Below, one piece after another: positions 24,592 through 33,167 of a DNA stretch of 64,000 nucleotides. Under the pieces are notes generated by a model, which worked only from the letters and a program-made list of their open reading frames with translations, searched no databases and had not been told where the DNA came from. Each line of letters opens with the position of its first letter. Position 1 is the first letter of the stretch. This DNA is from Betaproteobacteria bacterium. GTDB taxonomy: Bacteria; Pseudomonadota; Gammaproteobacteria; Burkholderiales; SG8-39. The stretch lies in NCBI GenBank assembly GCA_022340285.1, contig JAJDOG010000084.1, forward strand, positions 62,001-126,000, written 5' to 3'. Position numbers and translations under genes: made by a program.

Positions 24592-24645
24592 TTGAATGGT
24601 GCGCCGCGGCAAAATCGAGCCGGGGCGCGTGCGACCGGGCGTATC

Positions 24646-25461
24646 TCAGGTGCCGTAGCGCACCCGCGACGCGAGCGCCTTGAGCGCGGCCAACGCGCTG
24701 TAGCAAGCGAGCATCGCGGTCTTGGGATTGTCCGGCGAGGGAACCGATTCGAACTTGATGCTGATCGAGCCGGTCAGGCCGCGGATATTGATGTAGTGCG
24801 TGTTGAACCGCAGTGCCGGGTCGGCGACAACCTTGAGACGCGTCCGGTCGAAGCCAATTCCCGCGAGCGCAAGCACCGCCGCGATGTTCACGTTCGCCGG
24901 AAAATGAGGCACGCCTTCGCGTGCCGTGCCGTCGAACAATGTGACGGGCCCGTCGAGGCGATCGAGGTCGACGCCGGATCGCTCGACGTAAGGGATGCCC
25001 TTCCACGCAGCGGGCGGCTTGGTGACGGCAATCTCGACCTCTTCCGCGCCCGCGGCGCACACCGCCTTTAGCGCGTCCAGACCGCCGATTCCTCCCGATG
25101 GAACGCAGAGGAATGCGCGATGCTCGGCGGCAAGCCGCTCCAGCCTGTCACGCAACGCATCGTCGACGAGCGCACCACCGGACAGCACCAGGACTGATAC
25201 GCCCGCTGCGAGGAGCGGCGGCGCGTATGCACGCACGGCGTCGTGAGATGCGGCCTCCACGACGACGTCGGGCTTCGTGCCGAGCAGGTCGTCCAGAGTG
25301 GTCATGAACGGCACGCCGAACGACTCTGCGAGCAACTTGCCGCGCGAGGCGCTGTGGCGTCCGAGCAGCCCGGTGACCTCGAGATCGCGCAGCGATCCCT
25401 GCCGCACCTCGTCCAGGATGAGACGGGCGATCACGCCTCCGCCGATGATTCCGATGCGCAA
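24646..25461 (-). CDS. nadX: L-aspartate dehydrogenase
   Basis: 271 aa from TTG 25461, preceded by GGGGAG, which places RIGIIGGGVIARL (NAD-binding Rossmann motif) at the very start as in NadX; upstream extension to 25545 is not family-like. The C-terminal catalytic domain has PSGGIGGLDAL and FPANVNIAAVLALAGIG. It converts L-aspartate to iminoaspartate/oxaloacetate with NAD(P)+, either as an alternative first step of NAD synthesis or in aspartate catabolism. Appears to be a single gene. Confidence 0.88.
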   Translation of the reverse strand: MRIGIIGGGVIARLILDEVRQGSLRDLEVTGLLGRHSASRGKLLAESFGVPFMTTLDDLLGTKPDVVVEAASHDAVRAYAPPLLAAGVSVLVLSGGALVDDALRDRLERLAAEHRAFLCVPSGGIGGLDALKAVCAAGAEEVEIAVTKPPAAWKGIPYVERSGVDLDRLDGPVTLFDGTAREGVPHFPANVNIAAVLALAGIGFDRTRLKVVADPALRFNTHYINIRGLTGSISIKFESVPSPDNPKTAMLACYSALAALKALASRVRYGT

Positions 25462-25595
25462 ACCGGATCGCTCCCCACATTGTCTCGTTGTCTCGTGAAG
25501 TGGATTCTGCCACGCGAACACCGCCGCGCGTCGAAAGGATGTCACGCACTGCCGGGTATAATCGGCGCGTCTCGATCACGCATGCAGGGGGCTCA

Positions 25596-25832
25596 ATGTA
25601 TGCAGTCGTGTTCAAGGCGGACGGTGCCCCGGTGTGCGTCAGGATGGAAGGCGTTTCCCCGGATCCCGTCGTCACCTGGACGAGCGAAGAGGCGGCTCGC
25701 GCGTTCATCGCCGCGAAGGGCATGGACGCAGAATTCGAGCCGACAGCCGTGGACGACGCGAGCCTTGAGCGAATGGCGAAGGCGCTGGGCGTCTCGACCG
25801 AGCGCATGACGCTGGAGCCCTATCCCGGATAG
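25596..25832 (+). CDS. Small hypothetical protein
   Basis: 78 aa from ATG 25596, preceded by CAGGGGGC. Soluble, slightly acidic, no signal peptide. The first half (YAVVFKADGAPVCVRMEG) looks like a beta hairpin and the second half is helical. No family recognised. It stands alone between divergent nadX and the next plus-strand gene. Confidence 0.6.
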   Translation: MYAVVFKADGAPVCVRMEGVSPDPVVTWTSEEAARAFIAAKGMDAEFEPTAVDDASLERMAKALGVSTERMTLEPYPG

Positions 25833-25899
25833 ATGGTGCGCTTCAGGGGTGAGGGACGCGAGGGAACGACCCCGGAACGCGATTGTCTGAGCGGACTGC

Positions 25900-26961
25900 A
25901 TGGACACCCTGACTCACGCATTGAGCGGCGCGCTCCTGGCTCGCGCCACCGCACCAAGGCAATCCGCTCCCGGCGCCATCAGCCTGCGTCGGCGCATAGC
26001 GGTCGGTGCCCTTGCGGCCGCGTTTCCCGACCTCGATTTCGTGCTCAGTTTCATCTCGCCGTCGGCTTATCTGCTCTATCACCGGGGCGTGACGCATTCG
26101 CTGATCATGCTGCCGATCTGGGCGATTGCGCTCGCGTGGATCTTCGCGCGGCTGGATCCCGCCCGGCCGCGCTGGCAGGCGTATTTCGGCGTGGTCGCCG
26201 GCTCGATCGGGATCCACATTCTCGGCGATGTGATCACTTCTTTCGGGACCGTCATGCTCGCGCCGTTGTCCGATCGGCGCTTCGCCCTCGATACGACGTT
26301 CATCATCGATCTCTGGTTCACGGGCATCATCGTCGTCGCACTGCTCGCGGCGTGGGTGTTCAGGCGCTCGCGGATCCCCGCGGTGATCGGGCTTGTCGTG
26401 CTTGCCGGATACGTCGGATTGCAGGGTTACGCGCACGGGGTCGCGGTCGAATTCGGTCGCGAGTACGCGCAGGCCCAGGGCATTCCGTCTGCCAAGGTCA
26501 CGGCGCAGCCACGGCCCGTCTCGCCATTCAACTGGATGGTGGTGGTCGAGAACGGTGAGGAGTTCAGGTATGCCTTCGTGAATGTGCTGCGACAGAAGCC
26601 GCGCCCCGCTCCGGCGCCGGGCGCCGGCCTGATCGAGCGGCTCGACGCCGCGTATGTCCCGCTCGCGAACGCGACGTGGCAGCGGGCCGAGCGTTTCGGG
26701 GCGCCATCAGCGCGGGAGCAGGCTATGGAAGCCTGGCGAGCCGAGCCACTCGGCTTCTTCCGCTGGTTTGCCGCGTATCCGGTTCTGCTCCGCATCGACC
26801 ACGCCACGGCCGCGCGCTGCGTCTGGTTCCGCGACTTGCGCTTCCTCACGCCGGGACGTGACTCGTGGCCATTCCAGTTCGGCGTCTGCCGCAACGGCGG
26901 CGATGATACGTGGAACGCATTCCAGCTCGTGGGCGACGCGGTGCGCCTACCCATCCGTTGA
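25900..26961 (+). CDS. Membrane-bound metal-dependent hydrolase (YdjM/DUF457 type)
   Basis: 353 aa. The start MDTLTHALSGALLA is the family hallmark, followed by FPDLDFVLSF and YHRGVTHSLIM, which provide Asp and His residues of a predicted metal site. About five membrane helices lie in residues 30-180, and a C-terminal ~170-residue soluble domain follows. The family is annotated as inner-membrane metal-dependent hydrolases; no substrate is known. Confidence 0.85.
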   Translation: MDTLTHALSGALLARATAPRQSAPGAISLRRRIAVGALAAAFPDLDFVLSFISPSAYLLYHRGVTHSLIMLPIWAIALAWIFARLDPARPRWQAYFGVVAGSIGIHILGDVITSFGTVMLAPLSDRRFALDTTFIIDLWFTGIIVVALLAAWVFRRSRIPAVIGLVVLAGYVGLQGYAHGVAVEFGREYAQAQGIPSAKVTAQPRPVSPFNWMVVVENGEEFRYAFVNVLRQKPRPAPAPGAGLIERLDAAYVPLANATWQRAERFGAPSAREQAMEAWRAEPLGFFRWFAAYPVLLRIDHATAARCVWFRDLRFLTPGRDSWPFQFGVCRNGGDDTWNAFQLVGDAVRLPIR

Positions 26962-27025
26962 CGGTTTCGAATACGGTTCCGAAACCCATCGCACATCCCG
27001 GCCGCCGTCCGATTCGGAGATCCAG

Positions 27026-28246
27026 ATGAACGAGTTGTCAGGAAAAGTCGCGAGGCATCGCGCGCGCAGGAGAATCCTGCTCGCGCTGCTCGCGACGGCG
27101 ATGCTGCTGCCAGCGACGGCCCTCCCAGCCGACTGCGTCCCTCGCGGCGCCTGGGGTGCTCCCGGCCCCGACGGCTTGCGCCCGCTCGCCGTCGCGGACC
27201 TCTTCGGCAGTCTCGCGCGCCGTTCGGTGGTGCTGCTCGGAGAGCGCCATGACAGCGCGGAGCATCACCGCTGGCAGCTGCACGTGATCGCGGCCCTGCA
27301 TGCGTTACGGCCCGATATGGTGATCGGCCTCGAGATGTTCCCGCGCCGGGTGCAGCCAGCGCTGGACCGCTGGGTCGCAGGCGAGCTGAGCGAGGCGGAA
27401 TTTCTGCAAGCCAGCGACTGGCGTGACGTGTGGAACACGGACCCGCAGCTCTATCTGCCGATCTTTCATTTTGCGCGCATGCACGGCATTCCGATGGTCG
27501 CGCTCAATGTCGACCGCAAGCTCACTCGCGCGGTGCGCAAGGAGGGCTTCGACGCGGTGCCGGCTCAGGAACGCGAGGGAATCTCGCGCCCGGCGCCCGG
27601 AAGCGCGCAGTACATCGAGTTCCTGCACAAGAGTTTCGTCGAGCACGAAAAGACCGGCGCTGCGGGCCGTGCCACCGAAAGCACCTCGACCGAAGATCCG
27701 GCGTTCCGGCATTTTGTCGAGAGCCAGCTCGTCTGGGATCGCGCCATGGCGGAGGGGATCGCCGCCACGCTCGAGCGCAAGCCGACGGCGCAGGTCGTCG
27801 GGATATTGGGAGGCGCACACATCGTGAACCGCTACGGCGTTCCCCATCAGCTCGAAGCGCTCGGCATCGGCGACGTGGCCGTGCTCCTCCCGTCCGACAG
27901 CGGCAGCGACTGCGAGCAGTTGGTCGCTGGATACGCCGATGCCGTGTTCGGCTTGAGTGCACCACAACTGGCGTCTGCGCCGCGCCGCCAGCGGCTCGGT
28001 GTGTGGCTCGAGCCCGACGCTGGTGGCGTTCGCATACGTCGCGTCGAGGAGGGCAGCGTTGCCGAGGCAGCCGGCGTGCGCGCGGGTGACATCGTCGTCG
28101 AAGTGGCGGGCCTGCCGGCGAAGGAGCCTGGCGATCTCGCTGCAGCGGTTCAGCGGCATGCGCCCGGAACGTGGCTTCCGCTGAAAGTGAAGCGCGGCAC
28201 TGGCGCGGTCGAGCTCATCGCGAAGTTTCCGCCGACGACGCCGTGA
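27026..28246 (+). CDS. ChaN-family heme-binding protein fused to a PDZ domain
   Basis: 406 aa. Signal peptide (~18-40), then a ChaN/DUF399 domain (~50-290): VVLLGERHDSAEHH, IGLEMFPRRVQPALDRW, NVDRKLTRAVRKEG and LGGAHIVNRYGVPHQL are family motifs. The C-terminal ~90 residues form a PDZ domain (LGVWLEPDAGGVRIRRVEEGSVAEAAGVRAGDIVVEV). ChaN binds heme dimers and is thought to help iron acquisition; the PDZ part suggests recruitment of a partner. The stop overlaps the start of the next gene, an M1-like peptidase, so the two probably act together in the periplasm. Confidence 0.85.
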   Translation: MNELSGKVARHRARRRILLALLATAMLLPATALPADCVPRGAWGAPGPDGLRPLAVADLFGSLARRSVVLLGERHDSAEHHRWQLHVIAALHALRPDMVIGLEMFPRRVQPALDRWVAGELSEAEFLQASDWRDVWNTDPQLYLPIFHFARMHGIPMVALNVDRKLTRAVRKEGFDAVPAQEREGISRPAPGSAQYIEFLHKSFVEHEKTGAAGRATESTSTEDPAFRHFVESQLVWDRAMAEGIAATLERKPTAQVVGILGGAHIVNRYGVPHQLEALGIGDVAVLLPSDSGSDCEQLVAGYADAVFGLSAPQLASAPRRQRLGVWLEPDAGGVRIRRVEEGSVAEAAGVRAGDIVVEVAGLPAKEPGDLAAAVQRHAPGTWLPLKVKRGTGAVELIAKFPPTTP

Positions 28247-30255
28247 GGGCACTGGCCGTCTCGATCGTCTGCGCGCTGGCGGCGGTGGTCACGCCAGCGC
28301 CCGCGTTCGCGCAGCCCGTTCACTACGATATCGCGGTGCACCTGGAGCCCGCGACGCGCGTCCTCGAGGCGACTGCACGGATCACGGTGAAGGCCCCTGA
28401 GGCGACGACGATCGCGCTCGCGCGGACGCTGGCCGCCGACTACATCCTCGTGGACGGCGAACCGCTGACCGCACGCGGTGTCACGCGCGGCGGCGAACGC
28501 GTATGGCCCGTCGCCGCGCGGCGCGGCGGCCACGCGATCGAGATTCGCTGGCGCGGCATCGTGGCGCCGATCGATCTCTCGCTGGATCATCGCGGGACGC
28601 TCGGGCGCCCGGTTGCGGCCAGTGGGCCGGACGGAACATTTCTGCCGTCCGGGAGCTACTGGTACCCGGTCATCGGGAATTCTCTCGGCAGCTACCGGGT
28701 GGCAATCGATCTGCCGGCCGGGCAGCGCGGCATCGTGGCGGGGCGCCTCGTCGAGGAAACGGTCGCGGAGGACGGGGCTCATGCCGTCTTCGAGTTCGCG
28801 CACCCGGCGGAAGGCATCGATCTGATGGCGGGACCCTACCGCGTCGAGACGCGCGCCGTACGCACAACGCGCGGCAGCGATGTCGCGTTGCGCACGTACT
28901 TCGCGCCCGAGATCGCCGAGCTGTCGAAAAGCTACCTGGATGCGGTACAGGGCTACATCGATCTCTACGAGGCGCGGATCGGGCCCTATCCGTTCACCGA
29001 GTTCAGCGTCGTGTCGAGCCCCACTCCGACCGGCTTCGGCATGCCCACGCTCACCTATCTCGGCGAGAGTGTGCTTCGCCTGCCGTTCATCCGCGCCACG
29101 TCGCTCGGTCACGAGGTGCTGCACAACTGGTGGGGCAACGGCGTGTATCCGGATCTCGCAAGCGGCAACTGGGCGGAAGGGCTCACCACGTTCATGGCGG
29201 ATTACGCCTACAAGGAACAGGCCGGCGACGATGCGGCGCGCGAGATGCGGCTCGGCTGGCTACGCGACCTCGCCGCGGTGCCGCCGGGGCACGACCAGCC
29301 GCTCAGGGCGTTCACTGCCCGCACGCACGGGATGTCGCAGATTGTCGGTTACAACAAGTCCGCCATGGTTTTCCTCATGCTGCGTGACACGCTCGGCACG
29401 GAAGCATTCGATCGTGGGCTGCGCCGGTTCTGGCTCGAACAGAAATTTCGCGTCGCTTCGTGGCGAGATCTGCAGCGCGCATTCGAAGCCGAATCCGGGC
29501 GTGACCTCGCGATGTTCTTCACGCAATGGCTCGAGCGCGAAGGCCTGCCGTCCGTGCGGATTGCGGAGGCCTCGCGCGCCACCTCCGGCGGCACGCATCT
29601 GGTGCGGATCACCCTCGCCCAGGACACGCCGGCTTACGGGCTGCGCGTGCCGCTCCGCGTGCAGACCGAGCAGGGCGACGAGATGCACACGGTACAGCTC
29701 GCGAGCGGTCGGCAGTCATTCGAGATCGAGGTGCGGGCGCGTCCGACCGAGATCACCCTCGATCCCGAGTTCCGCATACTGCGCAGGCTCGACCAGGCGG
29801 AGCTGCCCCCGATCCTGCGGCAAACGATGGTCGCGCCGGCAGTGGTGGTGGCGCTAGCCGTGCCGGGAGCCGAATGGACGCCGCAGGCCAAGCGTCTGGC
29901 AGGACGGCTGATCGACGCCGCGCCGGTGTTCGTCGACGAGGGCGCATCGCTACCGCGCGACCCCGCTCTGCTCGTCATCGGTCGTCATGCGGAGGTGGAC
30001 GCGTTCCTCGCGCGCAACGGTCTCCCGGCGCGCCCGCCAGCGGTCGCGGGCACTGGATCGGCTCAGGTCTGGGCGGCGACAAGGCCGGGCGGGGCGCCGC
30101 TGCTGATCGTTTCCGCCGGAGACCTCGGATCGCTGGGGGCGGTCGAGCGGCTCGTGCCGCACTACGGCCGCCAGAGCTACCTGGTGTTCGCCGGGCGCCG
30201 CATCATTGCCCGGGGGGTCTGGCCCAGTCCTGCCGGCGGACGGGCCCTGCGGTAG
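28243..30255 (+). CDS. Exported M1-family (gluzincin) metallopeptidase
   Basis: 670 aa from GTG 28243, which overlaps the upstream stop by 4 bases; signal peptide ends at AFA (~residue 23). N-terminal beta domain, then the gluzincin catalytic domain with GFGMPTLTY (substitute for GAMEN) and the zinc site HEVLHNWWGN followed by E in GNWAEGL (HExxH-x18-E). A C-terminal domain of ~150 residues follows, less conserved. Predicted to cleave peptides in the periplasm or outer surface. It forms an operon with the ChaN-PDZ gene. Confidence 0.87.
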   Translation: MRALAVSIVCALAAVVTPAPAFAQPVHYDIAVHLEPATRVLEATARITVKAPEATTIALARTLAADYILVDGEPLTARGVTRGGERVWPVAARRGGHAIEIRWRGIVAPIDLSLDHRGTLGRPVAASGPDGTFLPSGSYWYPVIGNSLGSYRVAIDLPAGQRGIVAGRLVEETVAEDGAHAVFEFAHPAEGIDLMAGPYRVETRAVRTTRGSDVALRTYFAPEIAELSKSYLDAVQGYIDLYEARIGPYPFTEFSVVSSPTPTGFGMPTLTYLGESVLRLPFIRATSLGHEVLHNWWGNGVYPDLASGNWAEGLTTFMADYAYKEQAGDDAAREMRLGWLRDLAAVPPGHDQPLRAFTARTHGMSQIVGYNKSAMVFLMLRDTLGTEAFDRGLRRFWLEQKFRVASWRDLQRAFEAESGRDLAMFFTQWLEREGLPSVRIAEASRATSGGTHLVRITLAQDTPAYGLRVPLRVQTEQGDEMHTVQLASGRQSFEIEVRARPTEITLDPEFRILRRLDQAELPPILRQTMVAPAVVVALAVPGAEWTPQAKRLAGRLIDAAPVFVDEGASLPRDPALLVIGRHAEVDAFLARNGLPARPPAVAGTGSAQVWAATRPGGAPLLIVSAGDLGSLGAVERLVPHYGRQSYLVFAGRRIIARGVWPSPAGGRALR

Positions 30256-30359
30256 TGACACGGAGTGGCAGGAACGCCTCCCAACCTGCGGATTTCACAA
30301 TTTTTTTCAAATATGTTCCACCGCGAATGGTGCGCACAAGGCATCATTTCGCGTGTAAC

Positions 30360-31127
30360 ATGGATCGATACCAGAACATAGGGGCCGTCCCCGAGGCGGT
30401 CCACGCGGAGATGGAACGGCCGGGCCGTATCGCGGATTTGTCCGACGTTGCGGGCGACGAGTACGACGCGCACGACGGGGCAGCGACCACGTCGGTCGAA
30501 GAATTGCTCGGCATCTTTGCGGAGCTGAGCGAGCGCGTCGCGCGACTCGAGCGCGCGATGGTGATGCTGCTTGGCGAAAATCGCGGCGAGGTGGCGGCGG
30601 ACACCGAAACCGTGGAGATTCCGCCGCCGGCACCTGCACGGCAGGCGCCGTGGCGCGCCGCTCAACCGCAGGCTCCGGCGCGACCGGCCGCTGAGACCCT
30701 CACCGCAACGGACGTGGATTTCGACCTGCCCTCTCATCAATGGGGCGCGGAGGGACTCACGGAGAAGTCGTTCCTTAATGCCGGCCCGCTCACGCCCATT
30801 CAGCATTCCGACTATCCCGAGATCAAGGCCCCCGAAGAGGAGAAGCCCGCGCCGAAGCGCATCGGTCCGCCGGAGCGCGTGATCGCGCGCGCGGCCATCG
30901 AGGGCTACCCGCACATCATCGAATCGATCTGCCTCATGTGGGGTGGCCGCGAGGCCGACTCCTATCTCAGCAGGCTGGTGATCGATACGCGCGGCGGCCG
31001 CAAGGGCTTCCCCCAAGATGTCATGGACGAGCTGCTCGTGCTCGCTGAGGTCTGCACGATCAAGTCCGGGCTGAAGCCCGACTTCACGCCGTTCGACCGC
31101 GATCGCTCGCGCGAACGCGAAGGTTAG
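30360..31127 (+). CDS. Hypothetical protein with coiled-coil N-terminus
   Basis: 255 aa from ATG 30360; ATG 30327 would add 11 residues and cannot be excluded. Cytoplasmic, no signal or helix in the membrane. Residues ~45-70 (VEELLGIFAELSERVARLERAMVML) can form a coiled coil; 80-120 is Pro/Ala-rich linker; the C-terminal ~90 residues (from RVIARAAIEGYPHIIESICLMWGG) look like a compact helical domain. I do not recognise the family. Its stop overlaps the convergent cobA stop by 4 bases. Confidence 0.65.
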   Translation: MDRYQNIGAVPEAVHAEMERPGRIADLSDVAGDEYDAHDGAATTSVEELLGIFAELSERVARLERAMVMLLGENRGEVAADTETVEIPPPAPARQAPWRAAQPQAPARPAAETLTATDVDFDLPSHQWGAEGLTEKSFLNAGPLTPIQHSDYPEIKAPEEEKPAPKRIGPPERVIARAAIEGYPHIIESICLMWGGREADSYLSRLVIDTRGGRKGFPQDVMDELLVLAEVCTIKSGLKPDFTPFDRDRSREREG

Positions 31128-31891
31128 TCGCGTCCGCTCGCGACGCGCGCACGCGGCGTCCCGCTGAATCCCGCCGAAGAGAGGCGCTCCCGCAGGACTT
31201 CCCCGAGCAGGATCGTGGCGGGACCACGCAAGTCCGGCGGCGCGAGTCGCGTCAGCTCGGCAAGCGTTCCGAACCAGGCGCGCGCCTCGGGCAACGATGC
31301 GTTTTCCACGATCGCGACCGGCGTGGCGCCGCTCCGGCCCTGCTCCATGAGGCATCGCGACACCTCCTCGACTTCGCCCACGCCCATGTACAGCACGGTC
31401 GTATCGGCAGACGCCGTCGCGGATGCCCAGTCTCCTGCGCGCTCTCCGGTTCCCACGCGCGGCGTCGCGAAGGTCACGGTGCGACTCGCGCCCCGTCGCG
31501 TGAGCGACACGCCGAGCTCCGCCGCCGCGGCCAGTGCGGCGGTGATACCCGGCACGATCTCGTAGGCAATACCGGCGCGGACCAGCGCCTCGATCTCTTC
31601 CTGGGCGCGGCCGAACAGCAGGGGATCTCCGCCTTTCAGCCGCACGATGATCTTGAAGCGCTGTGCGGCGTGCACCATGCGCCGGTTGATGAACCCCTGC
31701 GCCGTCGAGATGCGGCCGGCGCGCTTGCCCACATCGACGAGTTTTGCACGCGTGGCCAGCGCCAGCGTTTCAGGGTGCACGAGCGCATCGTGGAACACGA
31801 CGTCGGCGCGCGCCAGGATACGGGTCGCGCGCAGCGTGAGGAGATCCGGGGCGCCCGGTCCCGCGCCGACGAAATAAACGATACCCGTCAT
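31124..31891 (-). CDS. cobA: Uroporphyrinogen-III C-methyltransferase
   Basis: 255 aa. SUMT signatures: FVGAGPGAPDLLTLRA near the N-terminus, VRLKGGDPLLFGRAQEE, and YEIVPGITAALAAAAELGVSLTRR. It transfers two methyl groups from SAM to uroporphyrinogen III to give precorrin-2, the precursor of siroheme. It is the last gene of a minus-strand assimilatory sulfate reduction operon and would supply siroheme for the CysI protein. The ATGA overlap with cysH shows tight coupling. No siroheme ferrochelatase domain is fused. Confidence 0.95.
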   Translation of the reverse strand: MTGIVYFVGAGPGAPDLLTLRATRILARADVVFHDALVHPETLALATRAKLVDVGKRAGRISTAQGFINRRMVHAAQRFKIIVRLKGGDPLLFGRAQEEIEALVRAGIAYEIVPGITAALAAAAELGVSLTRRGASRTVTFATPRVGTGERAGDWASATASADTTVLYMGVGEVEEVSRCLMEQGRSGATPVAIVENASLPEARAWFGTLAELTRLAPPDLRGPATILLGEVLRERLSSAGFSGTPRARVASGRD

Positions 31892-32631
31892 TCCACCAAT
31901 CCCGCGCCCACCGTTGCCATCTGCTTCTCACGCGCAAGGCGACCGTCGGGCGCGAGGTGCAAGCCGCACTCCTTGGTCTCGGGGCGCTCCCACCACCACC
32001 GCCCGGCGCGCGGGTCCTCGCCGGGGGCGATTGCCCGCGTGCAGGGTGCGCAGCCGATGCTCGGATAGCCACGCGCATGCAGCGGATTGGTGGGCACGTC
32101 GAATGCGTGGAGGTAGGCCCAGACGTCGGCGTCGCTCCAGGCCGCGAGCGGATTGAACTTCGGAATGCCGTGCGCGGCGTCGAACTCGCGCACTTCCAGC
32201 TCGCGGCGCGTGACAGCCTGTGCGCGGCGCAATCCCGTGATCCATGCCGCCTTGCCGGCGAGCGCGCGCCGCAGCGGCTCGACCTTTCGGATCTGGCAGC
32301 ACTGCTTGCGCAGTGCCGTGCTCTCGTAGAAAGCGTCCGGGCCGTGCCTCTGCACGTAATCGTCCACGGCCTCGGGCCGAGGACGAAAAACCGCGAGCCG
32401 ATAGCCGTAGCGGCGTTCGATGGCGTCGATCAGTCCGACCGTCTCGGGGTGCAGCCGGCCGGTATCCAGGGTGAAGATCCCGATATCGAGGTCGTGACGC
32501 AGGACGACGTCCGTCACGACCATGTCCTCGGCACCGAGACTGCTCGCCAGCGCGGCAGAAGGATGCTCCGTTGCGATCTCCCGGAGCGTGAAGGCGAGCT
32601 CGACCGCCTTGCCATGGAGCCATTCGTTCAT
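31888..32631 (-). CDS. cysH: Assimilatory adenylyl-sulfate (APS) reductase
   Basis: 247 aa. The PAPS/APS reductase fold has SSLGAEDMV and TLDTGRLHPET. Two cysteine pairs, KQCCQIRK and IGCAPCTR, form the CC...CxxC motif that binds a [4Fe-4S] cluster and marks the APS-using type; the catalytic Cys is in KECGLH at the C-terminus. It reduces APS to sulfite with thioredoxin. Overlaps DUF934 and cobA genes by ATGA on both sides. Confidence 0.93.
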   Translation of the reverse strand: MNEWLHGKAVELAFTLREIATEHPSAALASSLGAEDMVVTDVVLRHDLDIGIFTLDTGRLHPETVGLIDAIERRYGYRLAVFRPRPEAVDDYVQRHGPDAFYESTALRKQCCQIRKVEPLRRALAGKAAWITGLRRAQAVTRRELEVREFDAAHGIPKFNPLAAWSDADVWAYLHAFDVPTNPLHARGYPSIGCAPCTRAIAPGEDPRAGRWWWERPETKECGLHLAPDGRLAREKQMATVGAGLVE

Positions 32632-33167
32632 GCGCACGCCCCCGACAACCGTCGACGGAACAGCGGGCTCGGGCGCGCGACACTGGATTGGTAGGCGTCG
32701 CTGAAGTCCGTCAAGGCGGCTAGCGCGCCGCGCGGATCCTCGTCGTCGGGCAGGACGAAGGCGTCGAATCCGCACGATGCGAGATAGTAAAGCTGGTCGC
32801 GCCGCACGTCCCCGATCGCGCGGAGCTCGCCCCGATAGCCGTGCCGCTCGCGCAGGACTCGCGCGAGGGAGTAGCCGCGTCCATCCGCGAATTCGCCGAA
32901 GCGTACGGCGATCACGCCGAAACGCGGCAGGTCCGCGGCCGCGGACTGCGGATCCTGGTCCGCGGCGAGCCACAGACCGACGTGCGGCAAGCGCTCGACG
33001 AGATCGTCGCGTCGTCGTAGCCAGAGGGCGAGCGGCACGATCAGCGGTTCGGCGGGCAAGTCGGGGAGCAGCCCGTCCTCGGCGGGAATCAGCAACCGGT
33101 CGAACGGCCCCTCAAGCAGCCGCCAGCTGTCGGGGCGCACGCGAGCGTTCCTGATGAGCGTTGCCAT
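32628..33167 (-). CDS. DUF934 protein of the sulfite reductase operon
   Basis: 179 aa. ATG 33167 is chosen over ATG 33173 because AAGGAG lies seven bases upstream of it on this strand. DUF934 proteins are found next to CysI in beta- and alphaproteobacteria and are thought to take part in siroheme sulfite reductase function, but no activity is established. The first ~19 codons overlap the end of cysI, and the stop overlaps cysH. Confidence 0.9.
   Translation of the reverse strand: MATLIRNARVRPDSWRLLEGPFDRLLIPAEDGLLPDLPAEPLIVPLALWLRRRDDLVERLPHVGLWLAADQDPQSAAADLPRFGVIAVRFGEFADGRGYSLARVLRERHGYRGELRAIGDVRRDQLYYLASCGFDAFVLPDDEDPRGALAALTDFSDAYQSSVARPSPLFRRRLSGACA

Noticed and set aside
29526-30359. 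Extended start of the coiled-coil hypothetical gene
   Set aside because: The extension runs entirely inside the M1 peptidase gene in another frame.
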